Origin: Deltaproteobacteria bacterium UBA2385
GTDB lineage: Bacteria; Myxococcota_A; UBA796; UBA2385
Reading direction: 5' to 3'
DNA length: 18,084 nt
Assembly (NCBI GenBank): GCA_002343455.1
Contig: DDSR01000059.1
Location: forward strand, 1 to 18,084
Part shown: piece by piece, positions 1-6,595 of the stretch
Position numbering within the stretch: the first letter of the stretch is position 1
Layout of the letters: every line of letters starts with the position of its first letter
Translations under genes and position numbers: made by a program
Notes under the pieces: generated by a model
What the model saw: the letters and a program-made list of their open reading frames with translations, nothing else
Told to the model about the DNA's origin: nothing
The model's database searches: none

Positions 1-525
1 CAGCCGGGCGTGCAGGCCGACATGAGAATCGCCCATGTCGCCCTCGATTTCGGCCTTGGGAGTGAGCGCCGCCACCGAGTCGATCACCACGGTATCGACC
101 GCGCCCGAACGCACCAGCATGTCGGCGATTTCCAGCGCCTGCTCGCCGGTGTCGGGCTGGCTGACGAGAAGATCGTCGATGTTCACGCCGATCTTGCGTG
201 CCCAGCTGGGGTCCAGGGCGTGCTCGGCGTCGATGAAGGCGGCGATGCCCCCCTGTGCTTGGCAGCTGGCGATCGCGTGCAGGGCCAGGGTGGTCTTGCC
301 GCTGGACTCCGGCCCGAAGATCTCGACGATGCGGCCCCGGGGGTAGCCGCCGACGCCGGTGACGAGGTCGAGGCCCAGGCAGCCGCTGGGGATCGTCTCG
401 ATCACCTCGGCCGCGCGGTCTCCGAGGCGCCAGAGCGAGCTGCTGCCGTACTGCTTGTGGATCTGCGCGAGGGCCTTCTCGAGGTTGCCGCGCGTCAGGG
501 AGGAGGGTGTCACGTTGGGGGTCAT
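1..525 (-). CDS. recA: RecA recombinase (N-terminal 175 residues, runs off the window)
   Basis: Encodes the N-terminal half of RecA, the cytoplasmic ATPase that forms filaments on single-stranded DNA and drives strand exchange, and in many bacteria LexA cleavage. Visible family marks are the Walker A GPESSGKT at residues 71-78, the catalytic Glu in [10 protein letters not shown] (E101), [12 protein letters not shown] at 123-133, the Walker B strand VVIDS at 146-150, and [14 protein letters not shown] at 155-168. The gene is open to position 1, so the C-terminal part (loop L2 onward) lies outside the window. The ATG at 525-523 overlaps the TGA of the DUF3006 gene as ATGA. The Shine-Dalgarno sequence is poor, so translation is probably coupled to the upstream gene. 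Minor differences from textbook RecA are [12 protein letters not shown] where IALGIGG-PRGR is usual, and GLHARL where GLQARL is usual. The identification is firm. Confidence 0.97.
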   Translation of the reverse strand, partial: MTPNVTPSSLTRGNLEKALAQIHKQYGSSSLWRLGDRAAEVIETIPSGCLGLDLVTGVGGYPRGRIVEIFGPESSGKTTLALHAIASCQAQGGIAAFIDAEHALDPSWARKIGVNIDDLLVSQPDTGEQALEIADMLVRSGAVDTVVIDSVAALTPKAEIEGDMGDSHVGLHARL

Positions 526-794
526 GGGTTCACCGTGGTGAGTGCCGCAGGGCGGCAGGGTTGTGGAAGTGCACCGGGCGGTGCGGGAGCCGGTGCAGGC
601 GCATCGGCAAGGGGGATGGGAGAGGTCGGCGGCAGGAAGCGGTCGCCTTCGCCCAGGTCCGGCGGGAACCAGGCCAGGGGGAGGTCGAGCAGGGCGCCGT
701 CGGGCGCCTCGACCACGGCGAAGTCGCCGTCGATGCGGTCGACGACCAGGGGGCCGCTGAGCAGCGAGAGCAGCCAGCTCAGCTCCAGGCTCAC
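522..794 (-). CDS. Small DUF3006-family protein between comM and recA
   Basis: A 90-residue protein. Residues 15-53 ([15 protein letters not shown], then a PDG turn and a DLP motif) match the short beta-rich DUF3006 fold, which has no established function. After residue 55 it has a Pro/Ala-rich tail ([17 protein letters not shown]). The GTG start at 794-792 overlaps the comM stop as GTGA. A GGGGAG Shine-Dalgarno sequence lies six bases upstream, but it sits in a short hairpin. The TGA stop at 524-522 overlaps the recA start. No signal peptide or convincing membrane helix is present; the N-terminal [12 protein letters not shown] stretch is hydrophobic but short. Being coupled to both comM and recA suggests a role tied to recombination or DNA handling. 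That is inference from position only. Confidence 0.8.
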   Translation of the reverse strand: MSLELSWLLSLLSGPLVVDRIDGDFAVVEAPDGALLDLPLAWFPPDLGEGDRFLPPTSPIPLADAPAPAPAPPGALPQPCRPAALTTVNP

Positions 795-2314
795 AGCCGC
801 TCCCCTTCGGGGAGGCGAAAGCTGCAGGCCTCCAGCATGTGGGGGCCTTCGACCCGGGTGGCGCCTTCGAGATCGGCGATGGTGCGGGCCACCTTGAGCA
901 TTCGCGCCCAAGCGCGGGCGGAGAGGCCCAGCCGCTCCATGGTGCTCTCCAGGACCCGCAGCGCCTCGGGCGAGGGGTCCGCCGCTGTCCGGATCGCCGA
1001 CCCGGCCAGCTCGGCGTTGTTCCTCGCCGCGATGCCCAGGACCTGGAGGCGCTGGCTCTGGTGGCTGCGGGCCCGCTCGACCCGGGCGCGCACGGCGGAG
1101 GAGGCCTCGCCGGGGGCCCCGCGCGAGAGGCTCTCGGCCTCGACCGGCTGCACCCAGACCTGCAGGTCGATCCGATCGAGCAGGGGACCCGACAGCCTCG
1201 CCCGGTAGCGCTCGATCGCTGCCGGCGCGCAGGCGCAGGGGCGGCTGGGGTGGCCGAGGTAGCCGCAGGGGCAGGGGTTGGCAGCGGCCACCAGGGCCGC
1301 GCCCGCCGGCAGACGAACCGTCCCCGCGGCTCGGGTCAGGGTGATCGCGCGGTCCTCGAGGGGCCCGCGCAGCAGCTCCAGCACATGGCGCGAGAATTCG
1401 GGCAGCTCGTCCAGGAAGAGCACGCCGTGGTGGGCGAGGCTGACCTCTCCCGGGCGCAACGAGGCCGAGCCCACCATGCCGGCCGCCGAGATCGTGTGGT
1501 GCGGCGCGCGGAAGGGGCGGCGGGTCATCAGCCCCTGGCCCTCGGGCAGCAGGCCGGCGACCGACCAGATGCGCGTGATGTCCAGGGCCTCGTCGAAGGC
1601 GAGGCTGGGGAGGATGCCCGGCATCCGGGCGGCCAGCATGGTCTTCCCGCAGCCCGGCGAGCCGACCATCAGCAGGTTGTGACCCCCCGCCGCGGCGATC
1701 TCCAGCGCGCGGCGGGCCCGCGCCTGCCCCCGCACCTCGGCCAGGTCCAGGCTCGATCCCGCCTCGGGGGGCGAGGGGGCCGCCTGGGTCGGCGCCAGCT
1801 CCCGGCGGCCCTCCATCCACTCGACGACCTCGTCGAGGGAGGAGGCGCCCATCACCTCGATCCCGTCGACCACGGCGGCCTCGGCCGCGTTCTCCAGCGG
1901 AAGGATGACCCGGGTCGCCCCCTGCTCCCGGGCCATCAGGGTCAGCGGCAGGGCCCCGCGGATGCGGCGGAGCAGGCCCTCGAGCGAGAGCTCCCCGAAG
2001 AACATGGTACCCTCGAGGCGCTGCCGGCTGACCTGCTCGCTGACGGCCAGGATGCCGGCGGCGATCGGCAGGTCGAAGGCGGTCCCGCACTTGCGCACAT
2101 CGGCGGGGGCGAGGTTGACCACCACCCGCTTGCGAGGGAACTCGAAGCCCGCCTGCTGGATGGCCGACCGGACGCGCTCGGCGCTCTCCCGGACGGCGCC
2201 GTCGGGCAGGCCGACGATCACCACGCTGGGCAATCGCCGCAGCAGGTCGATCTCGACCTGGATGGGCACACCGTCGACCCCGACCAGGGTCCCTGACATC
2301 GCTACCAGCGCCAC
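791..2314 (-). CDS. comM: ComM/YifB Mg-chelatase-like AAA+ ATPase
   Basis: ComM (YifB) is a hexameric AAA+ helicase that promotes branch migration during integration of transformed DNA; this function is known from Vibrio ComM. The 507-residue product shows the family layout. The N-terminal Lon-S5-like part runs to about residue 170 ([36 protein letters not shown]). Walker A is GSPGCGKT at 218-225, the [10 protein letters not shown] box is at 267-276, and Walker B is VLFLDE at 298-303. A Cys cluster (C348, C350, C360, C362) precedes [10 protein letters not shown] at 375-384, and the C-terminal Mg-chelatase domain ends the protein. I chose the GTG at 2314-2312 because GAGGT precedes it at good spacing and [15 protein letters not shown] fits the family N-terminus. 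An ATG at 2299 and an in-frame ATG at 2362 are alternatives. It is the first gene of a comM-DUF3006-recA operon. Confidence 0.95.
   Translation of the reverse strand: MALVAMSGTLVGVDGVPIQVEIDLLRRLPSVVIVGLPDGAVRESAERVRSAIQQAGFEFPRKRVVVNLAPADVRKCGTAFDLPIAAGILAVSEQVSRQRLEGTMFFGELSLEGLLRRIRGALPLTLMAREQGATRVILPLENAAEAAVVDGIEVMGASSLDEVVEWMEGRRELAPTQAAPSPPEAGSSLDLAEVRGQARARRALEIAAAGGHNLLMVGSPGCGKTMLAARMPGILPSLAFDEALDITRIWSVAGLLPEGQGLMTRRPFRAPHHTISAAGMVGSASLRPGEVSLAHHGVLFLDELPEFSRHVLELLRGPLEDRAITLTRAAGTVRLPAGAALVAAANPCPCGYLGHPSRPCACAPAAIERYRARLSGPLLDRIDLQVWVQPVEAESLSRGAPGEASSAVRARVERARSHQSQRLQVLGIAARNNAELAGSAIRTAADPSPEALRVLESTMERLGLSARAWARMLKVARTIADLEGATRVEGPHMLEACSFRLPEGERL
800..814 (-). promoter_or_regulatory. 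Hairpin holding the Shine-Dalgarno of the DUF3006 gene
   Basis: Read on the minus strand, CTCCCC-GAA-GGGGAG is a perfect six-base stem with a three-base loop inside the end of comM. Its 3' arm, GGGGAG, is the Shine-Dalgarno sequence of the gene starting at 794. A ribosome finishing comM would open the stem, which would make downstream translation depend on comM translation. The stem is seen directly; the regulatory role is inference. Confidence 0.4.
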
Positions 2315-2404
2315 GAAGCACCTCGACCGTCGCCGCCCGGGATGGGCGACGCGATGGGGCAATGCAGGCCTCGTGCCGCCCGGCGAACGAGCGAAGTGCT
2401 TGAA

Positions 2405-2419
2405 ATGTCTACATGGCTA
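2405..2419 (-). promoter_or_regulatory. Weak candidate promoter with a small dyad upstream of comM
   Basis: The 212 bases between comM and the LOG gene hold no coding region that I can support. On the minus strand TAGCCA (2419-2414) resembles the TAnnCT hexamers seen before other genes here. An ATGT-CT-ACAT dyad (2405-2414) touches it. Transcription from here would give a leader of about 90 bases to the comM start. No good -35 element was seen, so this is tentative. Confidence 0.2.
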
Positions 2420-2481
2420 TCCGGCTCAGGCGCCGGTTCCGGTCAGCCCTTGACGGGCGTGGATCCGCCGCTCAGCCAGCG

Positions 2482-2504
2482 GTCAGGCGCATCATCGGCC
2501 TGAC
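2482..2504 (-). terminator. Hairpin just downstream of the LOG gene, possible terminator
   Basis: GTCAGGC (2482-2488) and GCCTGAC (2498-2504) form a perfect seven-base stem with a nine-base loop, about 23 bases past the stop of the LOG gene. No T-run follows on the minus strand, so it is not a classical intrinsic terminator. It could slow polymerase or protect the 3' end. A smaller stem, CCGCT-CAGCC-AGCGG, lies beside it at about 2468-2482. Confidence 0.3.
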
Positions 2505-2526
2505 GGAGCCTGCCGGTTGGGCGACA

Positions 2527-3111
2527 TCAGGGCCGGTTGACCCAGCGCGGCCGGTTGGGGAGCTCGATCGTCTTCATCGTCTCGATCAAGTCGCCGATCT
2601 CGGTGGCGTGGAGCAGCATGTTCCGGTGGTGGTCCTGGATGAAGCCGAGCTCCACCGCTTGATCGACGAACTGGAGGATGGGCTGGTAGAAGCCGTGCGC
2701 GTCGACCAGCCCGACCGGCTTGTCGTGGTAGCCGAGCTGGGTCCAGGTGATGGCCTCGAAGAGCTCCTCCAGGGTCCCGAAGCCGCCCGGGAGGGCGATG
2801 AAGGCGTCGGAGAGCTGGGCCATCATCATCTTGCGCGCGTGCATCGAGTCGACGATGAAGAGCTCGCTGAGGCCCTGGTGCTCCAACTCCAGCGCGCGGA
2901 GGCGGTCCGGGATCACCCCCAGCACCTGCCCCCCGGCTGCCAGGGCGGCGTCGGCCAGCTCGCCCATCAGGCCCACCCGCCCGCCGCCGTAGACGACCGC
3001 GATGCCCTGTCCGGCCAGGGCGCGGCCGGTCGCGCGCGCCACCTCGCGCCAGCGCTCGTGGACGTCGTTGGAGGCCGCGCAGTAGACGCATACCCGGCGA
3101 AATGTGCGCAT
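2527..3111 (-). CDS. LOG-family nucleotide phosphoribohydrolase (TIGR00730 type)
   Basis: A 194-residue cytoplasmic Rossmann-fold protein of the LOG (lysine decarboxylase-like) family. Characterised members cut the N-glycosidic bond of nucleoside monophosphates; those acting on cytokinin nucleotides release free cytokinin and ribose 5-phosphate. The signature PGGFGTLEELFE is at about 108-119, and VVYGGGRVGLMG at about 39-50 forms the nucleotide-binding loop. Arg in SMHARK and the Glu pair in the PGG motif are the expected catalytic residues. Length is normal for the short bacterial type. A GGAG Shine-Dalgarno sequence stands five to six bases before the ATG. It lies 41 bases after the kinase gene and probably shares its transcript. 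Older databases may call it a lysine decarboxylase, which is a misnomer. The true nucleotide substrate cannot be told from sequence. Confidence 0.93.
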   Translation of the reverse strand: MRTFRRVCVYCAASNDVHERWREVARATGRALAGQGIAVVYGGGRVGLMGELADAALAAGGQVLGVIPDRLRALELEHQGLSELFIVDSMHARKMMMAQLSDAFIALPGGFGTLEELFEAITWTQLGYHDKPVGLVDAHGFYQPILQFVDQAVELGFIQDHHRNMLLHATEIGDLIETMKTIELPNRPRWVNRP

Positions 3112-3152
3112 GAAGACTCCGGGGTTGCCCCGAGGGAGGAGGGGGGTGGCGC

Positions 3153-4244
3153 TCAGCGCCGGGTCGGGACCTCGAGCCAGAAGGTCGCGCCCGGCCCCGG
3201 CTCGTTGTTGGCGACGCCGATCTTGCCGCCGTGTCGGAGGACGATCTCGTGCGCGATCGACAGCCCGAGGCCGGTGCTGTCCTCTCCGGCCGTCGGTCGG
3301 GCGCTCAGCCGAGCGTATCGCTCGAAGACGCGTCGCAGATCGTCCTCGCTCAGGCCGGGGCCCTGGTCGCTGACCTGGACCCGGGCCCAGCCGTCACCTC
3401 GGGCTCCACAGCGCACCGAGACCATCGAGCCCGCGGGGGAGAACTTGATCGCGTTTCCGACCAGGTTGTCGATCACCTGCTCCATGCGATTGGGGTCCGC
3501 CAGCATGGAGCCCGCGCAGCCGACCTCGACGTCGACCGCGATGCCCTTCTCGGTCGCCCGGGGCCGGTGTCGCTGCACGGCCTCGCGCAGCAGGGCGCCC
3601 ATCTCGATCGGCAGGAGCTCCAGGGAGAGGCTGACGTCCTGCAGGACGTGCAGGTCGAGGAAGTCGTCGACGATGCGCCCCATCCGTCGGGCCGCGTCGG
3701 AGACCGCCTTGAGCAGCTGGAAGGCGTCCCGGGTCATCGGTGCGCCGACGGGAACCAGGGCGGTGACCACGTCCATGGTCGCCAGGATCTGCGTCAGCGG
3801 GTTGCGCAGATCGTGCCCGGCGATGCGCTGGAAGTGCTCGCGGGCGTCGCGGAGCTCCTTCATGCGCAGCCAGGTCTTCAGGCGCATGGTCAGCAGGGCG
3901 GGCTGGACCGGCTGGGCGATGCAGTCGTTGGCCCCGGCGCCGATCGCCTCGGACAGGGCCTGCTGCTCGCTGTGCTCCTGACCGGCCACCAGGATCACGG
4001 GGGCGCGGTCCAGCGAGTTGAGGATGCGGAGGCGCTGCAGGCACTCCAGCCCGGACATATCCGGCAGGTCCCAGCCCATCACGACCGCGTCGGCCCGCTC
4101 GATGCGCGCCAGGATCTCCTCGCCCGAGCCGACCCGAATCACCGCCAGCCCGGCCTCCTCCAAGGCCGCTACGACCCCGTCGGCGGCGGCACCCGGCTCG
4201 AGCCAGAGGAGGATCGTCGGGGTCTTCTGCTCAGTGGATTGCAT
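3153..4244 (-). CDS. Soluble histidine kinase with a degenerate N-terminal receiver
   Basis: A 363-residue protein without membrane segments. The C-terminal two thirds is a complete kinase: H-box IAGHDLRNPL with H144, N-box DNLVGNAIKFSP at 259-270, G1 DQGPGL at 293-298, and G2 STGLGLSIAHE at 323-333. Residues 9-125 have the receiver pattern but every phosphorylation residue is changed. The acidic pair is W14-L15, the acceptor Asp position is G57 (DAVVMGWDLPDMSG), the conserved Thr/Ser is A87, and the conserved Lys is Q111. The receiver is therefore probably a non-phosphorylated sensor or docking domain. The kinase should act on a separate response regulator, and none is encoded in the window. 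The ATG lies 15 bases after the acyltransferase gene and has no clear Shine-Dalgarno, but a possible -10 hexamer sits seven bases upstream. Confidence 0.93.
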   Translation of the reverse strand: MQSTEQKTPTILLWLEPGAAADGVVAALEEAGLAVIRVGSGEEILARIERADAVVMGWDLPDMSGLECLQRLRILNSLDRAPVILVAGQEHSEQQALSEAIGAGANDCIAQPVQPALLTMRLKTWLRMKELRDAREHFQRIAGHDLRNPLTQILATMDVVTALVPVGAPMTRDAFQLLKAVSDAARRMGRIVDDFLDLHVLQDVSLSLELLPIEMGALLREAVQRHRPRATEKGIAVDVEVGCAGSMLADPNRMEQVIDNLVGNAIKFSPAGSMVSVRCGARGDGWARVQVSDQGPGLSEDDLRRVFERYARLSARPTAGEDSTGLGLSIAHEIVLRHGGKIGVANNEPGPGATFWLEVPTRR

Positions 4245-4251
4245 CGGGCGG

Positions 4252-4257
4252 AGCTTA
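4252..4257 (-). promoter_or_regulatory. Possible -10 hexamer for a leaderless kinase transcript
   Basis: On the minus strand TAAGCT is followed by CCGCCCG and then the kinase ATG, a gap of seven bases. The same layout (TAnnCT, six or seven bases, CCCG, ATG) occurs before the START gene and the lipoprotein hydrolase. No strong -35 element was recognised. The operon could also supply the transcript. Confidence 0.3.
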
Positions 4258-4259
4258 GC

Positions 4260-5342
4260 TCAGGAGGCGCGCTTCTTGCGGTGCATCCATCGTTCATTGA
4301 GGGCGGCGGCCAGGTAGACCAGGGCCAGGACCGCGATGTAGACGGCCTCCCCTGCCCACGGCACGGTCAGCGGCTTCGCCTTTCCGGTCGCCGCCACCAG
4401 CAGGCCCAGCAGGAGCAGGTGGAGCACATAGGAGGTCAGGCTGGCCCGTCCGGGGAGGAAGAGCAGCGCGGCGCCGCGTTGCCAGAGCGGGCGGCTCAGC
4501 CGCAACAGCAGGTACAGGAGGACCACCAGCCCGAGGACGAAGGGCTGCGCGACCAGCGAGGAGTTGAAGTACTCGACCGGCCGCTCCGCCAGCTCGGCGC
4601 CCTGCAGCATGTCCAGGGCGATGTCCAGGCCGTGGCTCTTTCCCCGGTAGCTCACCGTCGAGGTCACGCGGCCGACCTCGTAGCCAAGCAGCGCCGCGGG
4701 CCCGTGCTGCAGGGCGAGCCAGCCGCCCCAGACCAGCGCTGGCAGGGACATCGCCGCCAGGAGCCGGCGGTCCCCGCGCAGCAGCCCGACCCCCGCCGCC
4801 AGCCCGAGGCAAGCCAGCGGCACATTGGGCAGCAGCGCCGCGTTGCCGGCGGTGATCGGCGGGAGGGCGATGGGGGTCGGCCCGAGGGCGGCCATCGCGC
4901 CGTAGCCCAGCGCGGCCAGGCTCAAGGCGCCCGCCACCGGGTGCCGAGAGGAGGCGATCGGCGCCAGGACGACGATGGAGAGGGCGATCGCCGCCAGGAT
5001 GCCCGGGGCCAGGAAGAGGTGAGGGAGCTGGGGCCCCTTGTCGAAGAAGAAGAGGACCACCCCGACGAGGTAGACCTCGCCGGCCCGGCGGGCGCGGGCC
5101 CGCAGCCAGGTCCCCCTGGCCTGACCTCTGCGCTGCGCACCCCGCCAGCTCCAGGCGAGGCTGGCGCCGGCCAGGCCCATGAAGAGGGCCTGGATCAGCG
5201 GATCGAGGAGCAGGGATGGCGCACACCAGGGCCCACGCACCGGACCGCTGATCAGGCGGGTGAGGTGGGTCGCGACCATCGCCAGGATGGCGAGGGTGCG
5301 CAGCCCGTCCAGCTCCTCGGCGCGATTGCCCGGCTCGATCAT
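4260..5342 (-). CDS. Multipass membrane acyltransferase-like protein
   Basis: A 360-residue, strongly hydrophobic inner-membrane protein with about ten predicted helices. The N-terminal motif LDGLRTLAILAMVATH, ending in His26, and a late helix beginning LTSYVLHLLLLG (about 303-314) are typical of the heparan-alpha-glucosaminide N-acetyltransferase (DUF1624), DUF418 and acyltransferase-3 superfamily. These proteins move acyl groups across or at the membrane onto sugars, lipids or polymers. I cannot decide between these families, and no substrate is evident. The C-terminus is basic (MHRKKRAS). The ATG at 5342 places the motif at the usual distance from the N-terminus, although no Shine-Dalgarno sequence is visible. 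It lies 13 bases after the transporter gene and 15 before the kinase gene, so all three are probably co-transcribed. Confidence 0.75.
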   Translation of the reverse strand: MIEPGNRAEELDGLRTLAILAMVATHLTRLISGPVRGPWCAPSLLLDPLIQALFMGLAGASLAWSWRGAQRRGQARGTWLRARARRAGEVYLVGVVLFFFDKGPQLPHLFLAPGILAAIALSIVVLAPIASSRHPVAGALSLAALGYGAMAALGPTPIALPPITAGNAALLPNVPLACLGLAAGVGLLRGDRRLLAAMSLPALVWGGWLALQHGPAALLGYEVGRVTSTVSYRGKSHGLDIALDMLQGAELAERPVEYFNSSLVAQPFVLGLVVLLYLLLRLSRPLWQRGAALLFLPGRASLTSYVLHLLLLGLLVAATGKAKPLTVPWAGEAVYIAVLALVYLAAALNERWMHRKKRAS

Positions 5343-5355
5343 GGGTGGAACAAGC

Positions 5356-5901
5356 TCATCGGAGGAACAGCGCGCCGCCGCCCATCACCAGGATCAGCAC
5401 CAGGGCGGGCGGCACCTTGGCGAAGAGGGCGAGGCAGGTCAGCGCCGCCAGCAGGGCACCCCGGACCGAGCTGACCCCGTCGGGGGTCAGCATCAGCGCG
5501 GTCCAGAAGAGCATGCCCACCACGGCGGGCTTGGCCGCCTCCATCGCCCCGGCCACGGCGGGCTGGTCTCGGAAGCGGTAGTAGACGCCCGCCAGCGCCA
5601 GCATCAGGGCCACCGAGGGCCCCATCACGGCGCTGAAGGCCACGATGGCGCCCAGCGCTCCGGCCACCCGCAGCCCGACGAAGACGCTCATCTTGGCGGC
5701 GATAGGACCGGGCAGGGCGTTGCCGAGGGCCAGCGCCTCGATGAACTGCTCGTTGTCCATCCAGGCCCGCTGATCGACACACTCGGCCTTCATGAAGGGG
5801 ATCATCGACGAGCCCCCCCCGAAACCCAGCAGGCCCACCCGACCCCAGCTGATGGCGAGCTCGGTGAGGAGGCGGAGGTCGACCAGGGGCTCGGGGCTCA
5901 C
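5356..5901 (-). CDS. Single-domain CHR (chromate-type) transporter
   Basis: A 181-residue membrane protein equal to one half of a ChrA chromate transporter. Family marks are GLLGFGGGSSMIPFMKAE at 23-40 and FIEALALGNALPGPIAAKMS at 53-72, which contains the conserved PGP. About five or six membrane helices follow. Family members of this short type usually occur as two adjacent genes whose products act together to expel chromate or a related oxyanion. Here no second half is found: the upstream neighbour is a lipoprotein and the downstream neighbour is an acyltransferase. The start codon is GTG at 5901-5899. An AGGCGG sequence lies rather far upstream (13 bases), and no better start exists in frame. 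The family call is firm. The transported ion and the ability to work alone are unknown, so no gene symbol is given. Confidence 0.88.
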   Translation of the reverse strand: MSPEPLVDLRLLTELAISWGRVGLLGFGGGSSMIPFMKAECVDQRAWMDNEQFIEALALGNALPGPIAAKMSVFVGLRVAGALGAIVAFSAVMGPSVALMLALAGVYYRFRDQPAVAGAMEAAKPAVVGMLFWTALMLTPDGVSSVRGALLAALTCLALFAKVPPALVLILVMGGGALFLR

Positions 5902-5927
5902 CGGTCGTTGTTAACCGCCTCGCGCCC

Positions 5928-6443
5928 TCAGCCGGGCAACCAGCCGACGCCGGCTTCGATGGTCAGGCTCCCGATCAGCATCTGCGCGCCGGTGTCCTGC
6001 TCCTCCAGCAGCACCTCGGTCAGGGTGACGGTGGCGTCGGCGGGCATGTTCCAGGGCTCGGCCTCCTCGGCCGTCAGGGTCGCCTCGAAGGCGACCGTCC
6101 CCTCGATCGCCACCCACCGCTCGTCGATGACGTACTCGGTCATGACGTCGTTGCAGGCCCGCTCGGCCACGTTGCTGCCGACGTCGATGCTGACCTCGAT
6201 GTCGGGGTCCTCGCCCAGGACGAAGCTGCGAACGACGCTGTCGACGCCCTCGGCGTAGGCGTCCTCCAGCACCGAGCCGCTGAGCTGCACCCAGAGGATG
6301 GCAGAGCCCTCGGGGTTGGCGGCGTACATCGTGACGTCGGCGCAGCCTCCCGTCTCGGTCAGGGAGTCCAGGTCGACGGCGCCGACCTCGTCCTCCGCTG
6401 GGCTGCAGGCGGCCAGGGCGATCAGGGCCAGGGTGATGAGCAT
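5928..6443 (-). CDS. Small lipoprotein of unknown function
   Basis: A 171-residue protein with a short signal peptide ending in a lipobox (LIALAAC, Cys13), so it should be lipid-anchored in the cell envelope. The signal has no basic residue near its N-terminus, which is unusual. The mature part is acidic and mostly beta-like, with three further Cys residues (in GGCADV and ERACNDV regions plus the anchor). I recognise no family. GGAGGAG stands about six bases before the ATG, within a small hairpin. The chromate-type transporter starts 26 bases after it, so the two are probably co-transcribed, but nothing in the sequence ties it to ion transport. It is the first gene of the long minus-strand block and is divergent from the START gene. 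Confidence 0.82.
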   Translation of the reverse strand: MLITLALIALAACSPAEDEVGAVDLDSLTETGGCADVTMYAANPEGSAILWVQLSGSVLEDAYAEGVDSVVRSFVLGEDPDIEVSIDVGSNVAERACNDVMTEYVIDERWVAIEGTVAFEATLTAEEAEPWNMPADATVTLTEVLLEEQDTGAQMLIGSLTIEAGVGWLPG

Positions 6444-6450
6444 GGGGTCT

Positions 6451-6463
6451 CCTCCGCAGGAGG
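6451..6463 (-). promoter_or_regulatory. Hairpin over the lipoprotein Shine-Dalgarno
   Basis: On the minus strand CCTCC-TGC-GGAGG forms a five-base stem whose 3' arm is the Shine-Dalgarno sequence of the lipoprotein gene at 6443. The stem is short and could be chance, but it could lower initiation or respond to a trans factor. Confidence 0.25.
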
Positions 6464-6487
6464 TTCAAGCAAGTCTCATGCCTCTGC

Positions 6488-6507
6488 GGGATAGAGCCTG
6501 ACAGGCT
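6488..6507 (-). promoter_or_regulatory. Candidate promoter with operator-like dyad for the lipoprotein operon
   Basis: On the minus strand TATCCC (6493-6488) is a plausible -10, about 45 bases before the lipoprotein ATG. Immediately upstream, where the -10/-35 spacer would be, lies AGCCTG-A-CAGGCT (6495-6507), a perfect six-plus-one-plus-six inverted repeat. A dyad in this place is where a repressor or MerR-type activator commonly binds. No regulator gene is adjacent. The dyad is seen; its function is inferred. Confidence 0.4.
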
Positions 6508-6582
6508 GATCGGCCTCCGGCCCTGCGCGGCGATCGCGACAGCCCTGCCGCGGTCGGGCCGTCGATCGGGGCGTCGGCATGC

Positions 6583-6588
6583 TAGCCT
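6583..6588 (+). promoter_or_regulatory. Candidate -10 hexamer of the START gene (leaderless layout)
   Basis: TAGCCT stands seven bases before the ATG of the START gene, followed by GGGCCCG. There is no Shine-Dalgarno sequence between it and the ATG. If this is the -10, transcription would begin at or next to the start codon, giving a leaderless mRNA. Confidence 0.4.
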
Positions 6589-6595
6589 GGGCCCG

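Noticed and set aside
522..2321. One long minus-strand frame of 599 codons across comM and the DUF3006 gene
   Set aside because: Its first 500 codons are a Pro/Arg/Gly-rich shadow of comM in another frame. Only the last 90 codons match a known family, and they have their own GTG start with a Shine-Dalgarno sequence.
2380..2402. LexA (SOS) box upstream of the comM-recA operon
   Set aside because: A GTTC core is present on the minus strand, but the flanks differ from the myxobacterial LexA motif as I recall it at about five positions. No better SOS box was seen.
3231..5474. Plus-strand frame of 747 codons opposite the kinase and acyltransferase genes
   Set aside because: Its Gln/Gly/Asp/His-rich translation is typical of antisense frames in GC-rich genes. 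The minus strand carries two recognisable proteins here.
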